This document shows, piece by piece, positions 24,083 to 39,000 of a stretch of DNA of 64,000 nucleotides. The first letter of the stretch is position 1; each line of letters opens with the position of its first letter. The stretch is from Panopea generosa (taxonomy: Eukaryota; Mollusca; Bivalvia; Adapedonta; Hiatellidae), in the NCBI GenBank assembly GCA_029582155.1, contig CM055908.1, forward strand, positions 19,817,406 to 19,881,405, read 5' to 3'. Under the pieces are notes generated by a model. It searched no databases, was not told where the DNA came from, and was given only the letters and a program-made list of their open reading frames with translations. The translations under genes were made by a program, and so were the position numbers.

Positions 24083-27000
24083 GTATGTAATATCAATGCT
24101 TTTGTTTATACTAATTTATCTTAGCTTTATTGCGATGAAAGCTTATATTAACCGCTCTCGAGTCCGCTTCCTGTGTAACCTGGGAGTGTTGTTTTACAAG
24201 AGACATCGGGTCAGCCGGGGGATTAAACCCGCAACGTCTGGCGTAAGTGGCCGACACTCCATCAATGCATTAATGTTTGTACATTGAGTCTACATTTTGC
24301 ATATATTATATACAATTGCATAAGACTTTCTTCCAACATTGTAAATATTTAATGAAAATTTAGAAACCATTAAAACTTTGATACAATTATATCACAATTG
24401 TAAAATTTAATGAAGAACTTAATGCTCATCTCAGCAAAGCTCAAGGTGAGCTATCTTGAATGTCCTGTGTCTGTCATTAACTTTCACTTCAAATGACTTC
24501 TCTAAAATCGCTTGACAGATTTTCACCAAATTTGACCCCGTAGTGGGGGCTTCTCAGGCTTTTTATGCCCCCCCCCCCCCCCCCCCCCAAATTTTGGGGT
24601 GGCATATAGTAATCGCAGCGTCCGTCCGTCCGTCCTTCCATCCGGTATTTCGTTTCCAGCCTGTAACTTTGTCATGCATTATAAGATGGATTTTGTTGAT
24701 ACTTGCTACAAATGATCAACATAGTATAACGACGTGTCGCGAGTAAGACCCACACCTGTACCTCAAAGGTCAAAGTCACAATTGGAGTTTGTTTGACAAC
24801 ACTTTGAGTTTGTGTGAGATTTCGTTTCCGGCCTGTAACTTTCTCATGCATAGATGGATTTTGTTGATACTTGCTTCAAATGTTCAACATAACATGACGA
24901 CGTGTTGCGAGTAAGACCCACACCCATACATCAAAGGTCAAGGTCACAATTTGAGTTTGTTTGACAACACTTTTAGTTTGTGTGAGATTTCGTTTCCGGC
25001 CTGTAACTTTGTCATGCATTGATGGATTTTGTTGATACTTGCTACAAATGATCAATATAACATATCATATATTTTTATTTTCACAGACCATTTGGGGGGC
25101 ATGTGACACTTAACAGTGACATTTCTTGTTTTTTATTAAATTTAAAAAAATCTCCAAAAGTACAAGGCCTGAAACTTTTACATTTTACTTATACCGGTAG
25201 TACCATCAGTATCAGTTTCTTTTGGATTTGTTCAAGCTATGAGCCTTAGTAACTGTCAAAATTGGCCCCGCCTTGTGGACTCTAAGCAGTCTTTATGTTG
25301 GGACATTTTCATTTCATTTTTTTTTCTCAAGAACCGACAAGCCATAAATTTGTTTATATTTGGTATAAATTATCCTTATGATTAGGGGTTTCAAGTTTAT
25401 TCAAATAAAAGGACTAGGGTCCATTGGGGCTCAGTAAGGGGACTTTGATTTTTACATCTGTAGGAATAGTATGGGAATACAGGAAATTATGTTTTCCTCA
25501 TATGTTTTTGGTATTATTCCAATCAAATTAATGTCTATTTTAGGAATTATTTCAATCATCTTGGTATCTGGAATATTGTTTAGTCATAACTATTGAGACT
25601 ATGTGTTTAAAAGGGGATTTGATATCCGTAAGGTGCTGGCAGGGGCCAAAAAGGGATAAATTTGTGAAATTCCAAAAATCTTCTAAAGAACTAATGAGCT
25701 AAATTCATTCATATTTGGCATAAATGATCTCTATGAGTAGGAGTTTCAATTTTGTTCAGATGAAAGGGTTACATTTATTGAGGCCCAGTAAGGAGACTTT
25801 CATTTTTACATGTAGGAATACTATGGGAAAATAGTAAATTATCTTTTTATCATCCATTTTAGGATTTATTTCAATCATCTTGAGATCTGGAGTACTGTTT
25901 TGTCAACAACTGAGACTGGGTTCTTAAAGAGATATTTAATATCCATAAGGGGCCAACAGGGGCCTGAAAAGGGAAAAATTGTGAATTTTCAAAAAAATTC
26001 TTCTCAAGAACCGACAAACCAAATATGTTTATATTTGGTTTAAATGATCTCTATAAATATGGGTTTCAAGTCAGTCTGTTCAAATAAAGTGTCCATTCTG
26101 GCCATAAGGTAAGATAACTTTGATTTTTACATGAAATAGTATGGGGACTTGAGAAATTATGTGTTTTTTTTCATAAATTTTTGGTATCATCCAATCTTGT
26201 TGATGTCTAAAGCATTGTTTAGTCATAACAATTGAGACTGGGTTCTTTAAAGGGGATTAAATATTCATAAGGGGTCAGCAGAGGCCCAAAAAAGTGATAA
26301 AATTGTTAAATATCGTCTTCTTCATTTTCGAATAACGAAGGGGTTAGGATATATTGGGGCCCAGTCAGGGGACTTTAGTTTTTACATAGGAATACTGTGA
26401 ACACAGATAATTCTCAAAATTTGAGGGAAAAAAAACGGAAGTGAAATCAGATGAGCGACTTAGGCCCATTTGGCCCTCTTGTTTCAGGTTTTCACCTGTT
26501 AGTTGACTTGTATATAAATAAATGCACAATGGCCAATTAAATATTTAGATAAAAATCATCTATGTCAATAATTTTTAAAGATGTATGGAGGAAAGCAAAA
26601 ATAGTAAAAGTGTTACAACATTAGAATAGCAGAATAGTCAAGCTGGTTTGAATGAATGAATGAATAGGGTTTTCCAGTGTACAAACACATTATAGGTTAT
26701 TCGATGCCAACAGGAAGAAAGATTCCAAGTTCACTCTACATGGACAAAAACAACACATTAACATGTAGATTAAAAAAAAATACATAAAATGAATATGCAG
26801 AATGAACCTAGGACCTTGATACCTGCAGAACTGCAGAGTTTCAGCAAATTCTATCGTATTACTCAATTTGTCGCTTCTTACGACATGCATAAGCCACAGT
26901 GATCTTATTCTTGCCATCACTCATGTATCCCTGGAACCACACAGGGGTTGATAATTTAACCACAATAGTGAACATGACAAAAAATGATAAAATGAACATG

Positions 27001-30000
27001 ACACCCATTTGGAGGATTCCTACCCCTCTGCAGAGATCGGCAGTGATTCTATTCTTAGCCAGAACCACACGGGCTTGAGCATTTTACTCAGGTCTTCCTT
27101 TATGGATAATTACACCATATAAATCAATACATTTATTAAAACGTAAGTGTTTTTTTGTGCTTCTACTCTGACTTGTAATGAGGTTTTTACTCCTACAATA
27201 AAACTGGATGCTATTACCCTTTATTTATGTTATGTCTTGGAAAAAGCAAACAACCACATTTAGAAAAAACACAAAAAAAGTTTTGGTACTATAAAAATGT
27301 CATTCAATCATGGAATTATATAGAGATCATATGGAAGAGTAACTGAAAGAGATTTTTGGAAAATACTCAAACTCCCGTACTAGAAAGCTAAATAAACTGG
27401 TAATCGTGTCTACTTTCACTCTGGCAATAACTTGTACAAAGCATACTAACCAAGAACTGGTTTATCTGGCAGTTTCATGTTAAAACTTTACATAGATAAA
27501 GGAAATATGAAACAACTGTTTGGATATGCATGTATTAGCAATGTTTTAAGTGAAAAGAAAATTATTTGCATAACAGTTGTGCTTAAAAACAAAATTGTTT
27601 GCGTTTTCAACAAATTTATTTGAGTGAAATACGCAAATACGCAACTGATCTGGAGTATTTCTTATTAACGAATGTTTCGATTAAGAATCGGCAGTAATGG
27701 AAAAATATATTCATAAATTCAGAAGATTAAATGTTTTGACCAATTATGGGGGGGGACTTTCAATTTCTTTTTGATTTAAGGGAAGAAATGTTAATATTAA
27801 ACTCATTGGTGCAGTGGTATGGTTGCTAGGTGTTTGTTGGTCACATCAGCAGTTGTAGGTTCAGCCTAAACTAGAGCTGATGAACTCTCAGAAATGAAAC
27901 TCAGTAAAATTTCTACCTTGAAAACTCACTATTCAATGGCAATTTTTTTTTCTGGAGGTAAACCACTATCCTAACCATAAATCATACAAATACTTAAGGC
28001 AAAGAAGTTAATTACAAATAAAAATTGAAATTTTCATCTGCTTAATTTACTGATTGCAATGGATCCTATAAAGAAAGAGTAAATACCCTAATATTCATAA
28101 TTCTGGGAACAAAAAATACCTCCAATTTTTTTTCAAATTTGTGTTAAATTTTGTTAATATCATAAAAGTTACATTTAGGGCTCTGAGTTATGACTGATTT
28201 GAATTCTTCTGAAAATGTCCAATGACAAAAAAGATATCTAAAACCAATGTGACACAAGTTTTAACTCAGCATTGAAAAGATTAAAAGTTATTAATCATTT
28301 TTCTCACACTGTTTCCTAAGGAAGTCGAATGTGGAGTTGTAAAACACACATTGATGTATTATATTTCACATATATATGGCAGCAAAGTTTGTGGCTGCCA
28401 GGCAAAACAAAGAAAAGCAGATTAGATCTTGTTGAAATTCATCCCAAATTTGAAGATATTTCGTGCACACTCAATGCATGCTGTAAAGTTTTTATTTTGC
28501 AATAATCAGAAGTTGCATCACTGTAATTGGTTACATCAGCTTCAGAGAAAATTTCAATTACACTAGCCTCAAAGGTATTCTCAGAGCTGGAAAATTCCAC
28601 TCGGCGGCTTGTCATGACGAGTGAGCATTTGGTCAGGACAAGTCATATTTAAGAAACTGACCTTAATATTTCTTTGATTGTAAGCATTGGATAAAAAAAT
28701 TATGTAAAGAGAGAACAATAAGCTTTTATAAGAAATTTCAAGCCCTGGTTCTTTGTCATGGATCTTCACTGTGCATAGTTTGAAGAGTATCAGGTCACCC
28801 TTAAAAAAATGTGTGTGCCACTTCTGACCCATACCATTTAGGTGTTGGTAGGTTGTAGTAATTTCTTCTAATGATAGGTAGAGAAAGAACACGTAATGAC
28901 CTAGAACATTTTGAATGAACAAAAAAAATAAAAAGAGTTTCTGACCGTCAGGATTGTTGTGGGTCGGTGGTAGCAGCAAATGATATTTCAATTTAGGCTT
29001 CAGCACTATATTTAAAAGCAGTCCTCAATAAAAGTGTTTGCCATGCTCCTACTTTTTCACTGAAAATTGCAGCTTCCCAAACTTTTTTATTGACTTCAAA
29101 ATGTTGAATTATTTTTTCATGATGTTTTGTTTAAAATGACTATGCACAAAAATCAAAATCTAGCAAAAAAATAATTAGTTTTCAACCTACCTCACTGAAA
29201 AATACTGGCCCAGAGCACAGCAAACAAACATTATTTCAGGGATGGCCAAATGTAGAAATATAGCAGGAAAGTAAAATATGTTATAGCAAGATTGTAATGT
29301 GAATTTTGTCTGGTTGTTATTTAAGAGAGTTCTAGCCTAGAGTTAAATGATAGTCTGGGTAAGGCTATATGTGTGCAAGTCCATTTAAAACTGTTTCATG
29401 ATAATACTGTCAACAAAAAGTTAACAAAATATTCTGCATGTAATTTCTGCATAATTTATAACTATTGTATTGTTGCTTGCATGTAATGATCATTACAAGA
29501 ATTGGTTCCCTTTTTTTCTAGGATCCTCGTTTTAACAAAGAAATTGACAAGAAAACAGGGTACCGCACTCACAGTATTTTATGCATGCCGATTCTTAACT
29601 ATGAGTATGAAGTAATAGGTGTGGCCCAGATCATCAACAAAATCACTGGCAATCATCAGTTTGAGGAACAGGATGTTGAGGTAAAAGGAAAAAAGTATTT
29701 TTTTTATAAATACATTGTTACATAATCTGTTGATGTTATTTGTTCATGCTTTGCAATACATATTTATAAGGATGACTTGTCATATTTAAAATTCTTCAAA
29801 AATCTCCTCAAGAACTGACTGGTAAGCCAAATTTGTTCATACATGTATTTGGTTTCAAAATTTTAGAGTTGGCAAATCACATCTTTATCATGCTTAGATA
29901 TATTCATTGGGCCCATATTCACAGTGTACAAATGTCTCTGTATGTCAACCTCAATAGCAATACGACAGATGAGAGTTTTGAAAGGAAACAACTTGCCTGC

Positions 30001-33000
30001 TTTGGACAATCAGTAAGTAGGTTATAGTATTGTTTTATTTCAGTCCAGGTATAGTTTTATGTTTGGCAAACTCCTATAGTCCTTCACTTAAGTCAATAAC
30101 ATTTGTCAGGTTGTTAAAATTTGAAACGTTTTGTTCAACAATCAGTAGCCAGTATTCTATTTTGCATAAATTGTCTGCTGCAGAATGCATCATAGTCCTT
30201 TCAAGTATGTGTGTGCTTTTTTTCTCAAATGTTTATGAGGTTGATGATGCCAAAAGATATTAGAAGTTTTGTTTTCAGCAAATTATGATTTAATTCAACT
30301 TTCTTTTATACTTACCATATGACTAGTCATCTGTAATAATAACTTGACTGTATGGCTCTTAGTGATACATCTGATGGTCATTTGCAATGCGTCCTGTATT
30401 TATTTTCGCCACAAAAATGTGCAGATTGCGAAATAAAGATGTCAAAGGTAAATTTATGATAATGATATCAGGTTTAATGGGTGTTTATATTTCTAGGAAT
30501 GGATGAATCGTTTGAAGTGAGTGCCAAAGGCGAAAATTTCATTGAAGAATTTATGATCCCTTTGTTATTAACATGTGACATATGTGCCTATACAAGCAAG
30601 TATAAACACAATTTGAAAAGACACATAAAGGTTCATGCAGACCTCCCCCTACCTATCATCTGTGTGACAGCTATGAAAAATCTTTTGGAACAGGATATGG
30701 ACTGAGTTTACACACATGTATTCTAAACATGAAAACTCCTTCCGCTCACATGCATGGTGTGTTACAAAGGATTCAATGTTCAGAGCAATTACAAAGGTCA
30801 CCTAACATCTCATGATAGGATTCTGAGATTGTCTTGTTCACGATGTACTTGCACCTTCCAGTATAAATGTAGTTTAGTGAGACACATGAAGGACACAAAA
30901 ATAGTTTGTACCAGGCCAGATTGTAAAATTGAATTTGCATCTCTAAATGCCCTGAGAAAACATGAACTAGCTATGCATTCCTGTCGAGTCTTTCAGTGTA
31001 AAAAATGTATGAAATCTTTCAAGCGGCAATTAAGCCTCAAACACCACTAGGAGCATGCACATTGTAAGCAGAATATATATGATGACATAAATTATGAACA
31101 CGAAGGACTAAATTGTATTATAACTGAAGAAGAAGTACCCTTTTTACAGTAAATATTCAGACACTTCAACCATTTCTGTAATAGATGCTTCCATCTTATG
31201 ATTTGGGCAAACCCATTTGTTTTATCAGGGACTGGCTAATACAATTATTGGCAAACAGTGCAGACACTGATCAAACTGCCCCTTAGTGGTCTGGTCTGTG
31301 TCTACACTGTTTGCAAAGGCAAGTCTGTCCAAATATTTATGGTATATTTTTATTCATGACATGGTATAGCTGTGAAATAGCTGCCTAAAGTAAATAACGG
31401 TAAATGACTTCCATGACTTCATTATGGTAAATAAAAATATTGTTATTTTTATGTTGTTGTCTTTTTGTTTGTTTGATATTTATATATATTTGTTTCCATG
31501 ATCTCAGTAAACAAGATGTTTGTGTATGTTTTTAGTTTATGTATGTTCTAGTCATATTCTTTGTTCAATCTTGCAGTTTTATTTCTTGATGTCATACTAC
31601 CAATATCAATATAGGCAATAACTAAAGAAGTAATAAATAAAGATGTTCATTTTCTTTTTACTCTTTGATATGAATATATCACTAGTAGTTGCCATATTCT
31701 CACGAAACAGGAAGGTTTAATGTCTAGTCATGTTTTGTTTTTGATTTTGATTGTTTATTTTGATTTTTATATTAATTGAAAGAACAGAATTTACAATAGA
31801 ACAATTATCTTCTGAAATCTTCATTTTACATGAACACCATTAGATAATTGCAAGGTATTATTCTCTAATATCATGGGAATATTTCAAGCGACTTGATCAC
31901 ACACGTGATGAGTTTACATATAATTGTAAGAGTTCTGTCTTTGAAATAATATTTTCATTAATCATGTTTCATTGTCTAGCCCAACTTTTCCAACCCTCTT
32001 AACTTCATCTGACTATCTCATCTGGTGAGTATTCTCAGTCAAAAACCATTCAGCGACTTCACCAAAAAGTAGAAATGCTATATTAGACATAGGAAACTTT
32101 TTCTCCATGAGCAGCTTATTGAATTTGATAAATACGTCTTCCAGTTATGCTCTTTGAGTGTTTGTTAAACACTAGGTATCATTTCAACATGTGACTTGTG
32201 TGAACAACGCTCAGTCTGCCTTATCAGTACATTCACTATCAAGTATAAAGCATTCATCCGTCTGGACACAAACGATTCTGTTCTCAATATGTCAAGATAA
32301 GTCCATCTAAGATTTCTCTCATCTTCGTCATCATCACTGTTACACAATTTCAGTTTTGCTTTCCAAGGTGTTGATGTGAAGCGGCCTACTTTTCTAACTG
32401 GTGAAATTGTTACATTGTACATATTTGAAACAAATATTTTGTGTCACCGAGATGGGTGTTATCATTATATTTTCTGAAGCCAGTTCGTGTGGTATAACTT
32501 TAAAACTGTTTGTTTGAATATGCCTGACTGAATCACTTTGTAAGGAAACCACTTTTAGTTTAAGCTCATCTCCCCCGTGCATCATTATACAATGATCGAT
32601 CAGTTCTGCAAAATTTGTTGATGTTTAAGTGGTACAAAAGTAATAACGGAACTCTTCCATTCTTATCTTAAACAAAAATATCATTCTGTGATTAAGGATC
32701 CAACATCGCTGCTGGCCATACTGTAGTTCATAACAGCCAGAGCAATTAGAATAATCTCTTTGCAAAGAGCCAGACAATAGAAGCAACTGCACCAACGATA
32801 TAATTTGTTGTTTTCATAAATAATAAAAACATTGATCAAGTATCAATGTACTTGCCATGCTGGTGTGATATTTGTTTGCATTAATTTATCAAAACTTGAT
32901 CTAAAATGGACATATGCAGTTTATGTGAGAATAAATTTCACACATGAAAACATCATTTTCCTATCAAGTTCAATAATTGAGTGGGAAAATAAAACAAATG

Positions 33001-36000
33001 AAAAAGATAGATTTTATGAATTTATGTTGATAACTTACTAAAACTGTATGAAAGGCTGAAACAATTCCAATCACAATGCTTGTATACACATTTCTTTAGC
33101 AAAGATAACTCACCAAGAAACTTGTCTGGTTACAAGCTTCTTTCAGGTATCGCTATTAAGATTGACATAGAGAGATGTTTGTACACTGTGATATTTCTAT
33201 AAGGATGTCTATTAAAAACATGCCAAAATAATACATTGAAAAGGGATTTCCCAACTTGTCTATTCACCCAGGTTAGACTAAGAATGCAGTACCATTTATG
33301 TGGTATATAAATCATATGACTTCAGTTGGATTTTGATTTAAACCATCATATTGATACAAAGTGGTGGATTTAGTTTATCTTAGTAAGATTACAAGTAATG
33401 AGGTAAAGGTTATCAAGCCGCACATGCATTACATTTATTTTTAGAATCTGAATTCCGTTTTTCGATTTCACGACTCAAAATATCATTTTTGCCACATTTT
33501 GGGGGTTTAAAATTCCTGATTTGTATTTTAGGTATAAATGATCCTTAAATGCATCATATTCATTTTAAACGTAACTTTATTTTTACAGACATTGACCGTG
33601 ATTTGTTCTGATACACTGCCTTTGTTTATTTTGCCAACAGTAAATTAATATAAATTACTGATCTATTATATACATCATCAAGTTCCATTGTATTTTTGCA
33701 TTCTTTTTGCAGGTGTTCAAAAAGTACCTGATGTTTTGTGGTATTGGAATTACAAATGCTCAACTGTTTGAATTGTCAGTGCAGGAATACAAGCGCAATA
33801 GGGTAACCTTTACTGCAGTATCACTACTTGCATCACATGACACATCTGCATATCTGACTCAGTTTCAAATTACTTGTATAATGTTTCCCGCCACCTTTGG
33901 CCTGGGAGACCTTGTTTTTGCCTGTCATATCCTTGCATTTTAATGAAACTTTGCCAGAAGCGTCACCATGAATTCAAGTTTTCCCATGAACATAACAGTG
34001 TTGAACTCTGATTTTTGAGAGTCGTGGCTCTTTCATGTTTTTAAAATACAAATGTTTTCTGCACAACTTTTCCAAACCTTTTATCCGATTTTGAAGAAAT
34101 GTCAATATATATATATTTGAACTGTAGTTGCGCATGTCAACACTGTGTTTCACTGTGAGGAACTTGGAGTTCAGATTTCTTTAGAACTATTTATGGCATT
34201 TAAAGTGTCTTTGTGAAGCCTAGTTACGACCCTTTGATGTTGACTCCTATGAATTTAGGAACCTATATCAGAGGCTCATGAAATTTGCCAGCAGTGTAAG
34301 TTTGAAATCAAATTTGTGTGTATATTGATTATATTCTCCATGTTTAGCTTTGATAAAAAAAAGTACTGATTCATGTCTATTGCAATATGAAAAACCTTGT
34401 CCAAAAGTCCCTGTTAAAATTGCATGCATTGCTTGTGGGGAAACATCTGTTATTTCTTTAGGTGATCTGTCACTTTTGGCCTGTTGTTAAAGATCCAAAG
34501 ATCAGTTGTTATAAATAATTGACAAATATATTCAATATTTTCAATGTAATTGCGAATAAAATATGTTTAAACTTATAAATATGGCTCTGTGTTAACTTCT
34601 AGATGTTACTGAAGCTGGCACGGGGAGTGTTTGAGGAGCAGCAGAACCTGGAGAAACTGGTACAGAAGATCATGTTAGATGCCCAGGAGTTACTGCAGTG
34701 TGAGAGATGTAGTGTCTATCTCATAGATGATGCTTTAGATGGAGTAAGTATACAACAGACATCTTGGGGTGTCGTGCAGTATGTAATAAAACTGTTCTGT
34801 AATTGTTGCATTACTTGCTTTAGGAATGGCAGAATAATCAGCTGGGTTAGCTAAACTTTCATCATTCTCTTGTTATGTCTAGACTGGCAACTAAAGTATA
34901 CTAAGACTTCAAACATTTGAGCTTCAAGAGCAATGTTTTAAGTATACTTTGTATGTATGTGTGGTTAGATGTTTAACAGAACCGAAAAGATTATAGCTTG
35001 TTCAGGACTTGGAGCTTGGATGTTTCCTTACATGGTATATTCTGTAAAGACAGAGCTAGCCATATTGCTGATATCTGTTTTTCTCCTAACAGGTTACGTG
35101 TACTATGAAATAATGAAATCCAACAATAAATTTCCATCGGGACCAGATTCCTAACAGCTAACATAAGTCGTTTCTTTTCTAATACCGGTATGCTGACATG
35201 TGTGAAAGGATAAATTCTCATTATTTCATTTCGTAAATCCCTCATACATAATTTTGGTATTCTATTTGTTTTTGATATCCAGCACAAGTGTCCAATTTCA
35301 GGTTAATCTATTAGAATTTTATGTTTGTAATAAATAAAATTTGCATATATGGCAAAGATTCTTTATTGATATTTGTGTACTAAATTTAATTTATTAGCCT
35401 AAAAAAGTAAGATGCACAAAAATTGATGTTGAAATGTATTCAAAAGCTGGATGAAAAAGTTATGGTAGGGATGATTACCATAATATAAATTTTACTTACG
35501 GTTGGTTGACTTGTTAGGGAGGTGAAAATATCTTGACACTCTAGTTTTAATTAAGAATTAATACAACCATAATCAAAACGATATAAAATATATTGCATCA
35601 GCTTAATTTTGTTTTAAAAATGACATAAAAGGAATAAATATCACATAAATATATAATAAAAAGAGTAAAATGCATGAAAATTATTTCAGAATTGTTGTTG
35701 TAGTTGTATGGTGTTTAGCGTTGCTTTCAACAACTTTTCAGTCATATCGCAACGGTGTCTACTTGAGAGTATTCTGAGTGCTGTTGCACTGGAGTATTAT
35801 GCCGCAGACACACGGTATGATACCCTACCCAGTCACATTATACAACAGGCGGACCAGACCTAGAACTCTCCTCTAAATGCTGAGCGTCAAGCGAGGAAGC
35901 TTCTAGTACCATTTTTAAAGTCTTTGGTATGACCAGGTCAGGGATCGAACCCATGACCTTCCACATGTGAGGCGGATGCTCTACCACTAGACCACGCTGC

Positions 36001-39000
36001 GGTCTTTTTCAGAATTTACTCCACACCAGTTTTATACTTTCACTGTATTCATGCTAATTTTATGATGTAGGATCACCATAGGTTTACAGGCATGTTTGCG
36101 AGTATCCTTAAGAAATATAATCATAAAAACCTGCTAGTGAAACTACCTGAAGATGACAAAACTTATGGAGAGGTAATTTTCACTGTAGTGTGACTCTCAC
36201 AGAGGTTAACATTTCATGTGTGTGAAATAAAACTTACATATAGTTCTGACATTTTTTTCCTTTCTCTTGGTGAATCTGGCTTCAATCATAATAAATCACG
36301 TCACAAAATTATAAGCAAAAATTGTTGTAATTAAGTTGATGTCTGAGTAAAATAATGGATTCTGTCAGTATTTTGAAATTACAAGACACAAGATCAGTGC
36401 CGGTCTTAATACAACTTCTACATGTATGTATAAATACAATGTAGCTTCTTAATAATACTTTGAGATCACATTGATCCATGTTAAGGTCACTTACTTTTAG
36501 ATGGCATAGTTTAAGGTTATTATTACTGTCACTTGCAGATGGCTAGTTCAACTTGTAACAGTCATGGTCACTTTGAGATCACATAGTTCAAGTTAAAGGT
36601 CACTCACAGTCACTTTTAAATGATATTGTTTAAGGTAACGGTCATTGTCATTTTGAGATCACATAGATAAAGGTCACTGTTACTTTTAGATTGCATAGTT
36701 CAAAGTTACGGTCAGTCACTGTTATTTTGAGATCACATAGTTCAAGATAATGGTCACTGTCACTTTTAGATCGCATAGTTCAAAGTTACAGTCAGACACT
36801 GTAACTTTGAGATTACACATAGTTCTAGGTAAAGACCACTGTTACTTTGAGATCACACATAGTTCTAGGTAAAGACCACTGTTACTTTGAGATTACATAA
36901 TCCAAATTTTAAGTTCACTGTTACCACAACTTTTATAAATAGAAAACCGTTTCTGCAAAAATTGAGGGAGATCACTGGTTCAAGAAATAGGTCATCATTG
37001 CTAGATTTTCCAGATTTATTGTAAATAAATGCTGGTTTTAACTGATAAACCAGTCTTCTGTAGACTGTATAAACCATTAATACACCCAAAGATGGCTTTT
37101 TAATAACCTCCAAATTTCTTGTTGTGCCAATAGCTGTCACTTTTTTCTTTTTTATTTATCTGCATATCAAGAATTTTGTTCTTTCATTGATATTGAATTG
37201 ATACATAGACATACTTGTATTGAAATACGCTTCAGTTTGCTACATTATCATACATATTAATGCAACTCGAGTCCCAGGAAAAAATGTAAAAAGAAACAAT
37301 AGTATAGCTATGATTAAACATAGCCTGTGTTAAACAAGTTGTTAGTAGTCATTATAGGTTTATGTTTATTTTAGTCTCATGTGACTGTTATTATGAAATA
37401 GTGTTGAATTCTCACTTCTTACTGAACTGAGTTGTTCTAGTTTAAATTCCTCCACTAGCCAATGTAGCAAGTTATATTTAATACTTTGTTGCTTTTTTTT
37501 TTTCAGCAGATTCAGAATTGTACTGATTTTTAGATGATGTAAAAAAAAAAATCTGATATTTTATCTAGAGGGTCATTATGGGTGATCATTTCAAAGCATT
37601 GTGGTCTACAAATGACTTCACTGATTCTGGGTTAGGGCCCAGTTTGGCTCAATGATTTCAAGTGGGAAAGTCAGTTAGACAACTTTATAAGGAAGGATAA
37701 TGAAGGATCTACTCAGATTCCACACATTATTTGAATTGGATGCCATATATAACAAACAGTGTGTTGAAAATGAGGTCAATTAAAATATAAGATTTTTTGA
37801 AATGGCTTGTTCAATTTTTCATTGTCATTTAAAGTAAAAATTAAAGACTTTGCAATTTAAAATGTCTGTAATAAATATATACAACCCATTAGGTTTCAAA
37901 TAGCCGTTATAAGCTGCTTAAAACAAAAACAACAATTTGTAATGAATTTGATCATAAAAATGCACATTTGATTCAAGTTAATTCCTTTAGCATTATTTGT
38001 TCTATACTAATATATCCATATCAATATAACATTTTTTCTTTATATAAGATTGGTTTGTTGAGAAAGTAGCTTTACATGTAGTACACAACCTGTTGGAAAA
38101 ACTGACTGACTGAGACGTCTGATTTAACTCTTTATAGATTTTAACGAGTGGCTAATGGAATATAAGAACAACATTTTGTCAAGTCTGTGTCTCTAGGTTT
38201 AGACAGAAGCTGCCATCTCTGTACAGTGATATATTGGAAAGTAATTAGTGGTCTGCAACCTGTACTAACACATTATTGTATAAAATACTAGTCCTACCTA
38301 GTTTATTTTGCTGTACCTAGTGTTTTTGACTGTTCATAGTGTTTTGACTGTACCTAGTGTTTTGTAATTATAGGTAATTAAAGATGCATCACTGATAACT
38401 TTCTGCTCAGAAAATGATAAAATGTTTATAAATGAATTGGAAAGGGGAAGGTCCCTTTCGAAGATACTGGTCGATTCCGTCATTGTAGTTCATCTTATTT
38501 ATAAGAAAATTGTTAATACACAGGTTGGCATTTTCCGTTTTATTCATTGATGTTTTAGCATAACCAGATATTGATTGAGCAATGAGTGTCTTTATCGTGG
38601 GGCACGATTTAGTACTTGGTGAACAAAGTTTAAGAATTTACGCTACAGAGACAAAATCAACTATAATTAATTGAACAGAATATCCATAATATGTTATGTT
38701 TTATATAGATGTGCAGTGTTGCTAAGATAAGAAAATATACTCCATGTAGGTGAAACCTCTTTAAAGGACTCTGCAAGGCATAAAAGTAAAGATTTCAGTA
38801 GTTTAACTTGACCTCTTAGTTTCGACAAAAGCTGCGAGGAGAATTAATTTTAGAGGAATGTTTTGTTAATTTTCAGCCTAATTATCTCAGTGTTGGCTAC
38901 TATATTGGCAAGTTGGAAAAGGTAAAAGTTTTCCATTTAAATTAACCCTTAGCTTGCTGGTCATGTTGTACAAAGAAGGAACAGATTATCCTACAAGTTA

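Noticed and set aside
26859..27068. 69-codon minus-strand frame with a membrane-like segment in repeat copy A
   Set aside because: It starts with GTG, not ATG, and copy B at 50.8 kb carries a stop and a shift in the same frame, so the frame is not maintained.
28581..29006. 141-codon minus-strand frame in intron 1
   Set aside because: No domain and low-complexity hydrophobic composition; no evidence beyond length.
34969..35287. Overlapping frames (61 codons plus, 98 codons minus) in intron 4
   Set aside because: The plus frame has a hydrophobic segment and the minus frame looks mildly protein-like, but neither has a recognisable motif. At best a decayed transposon piece.
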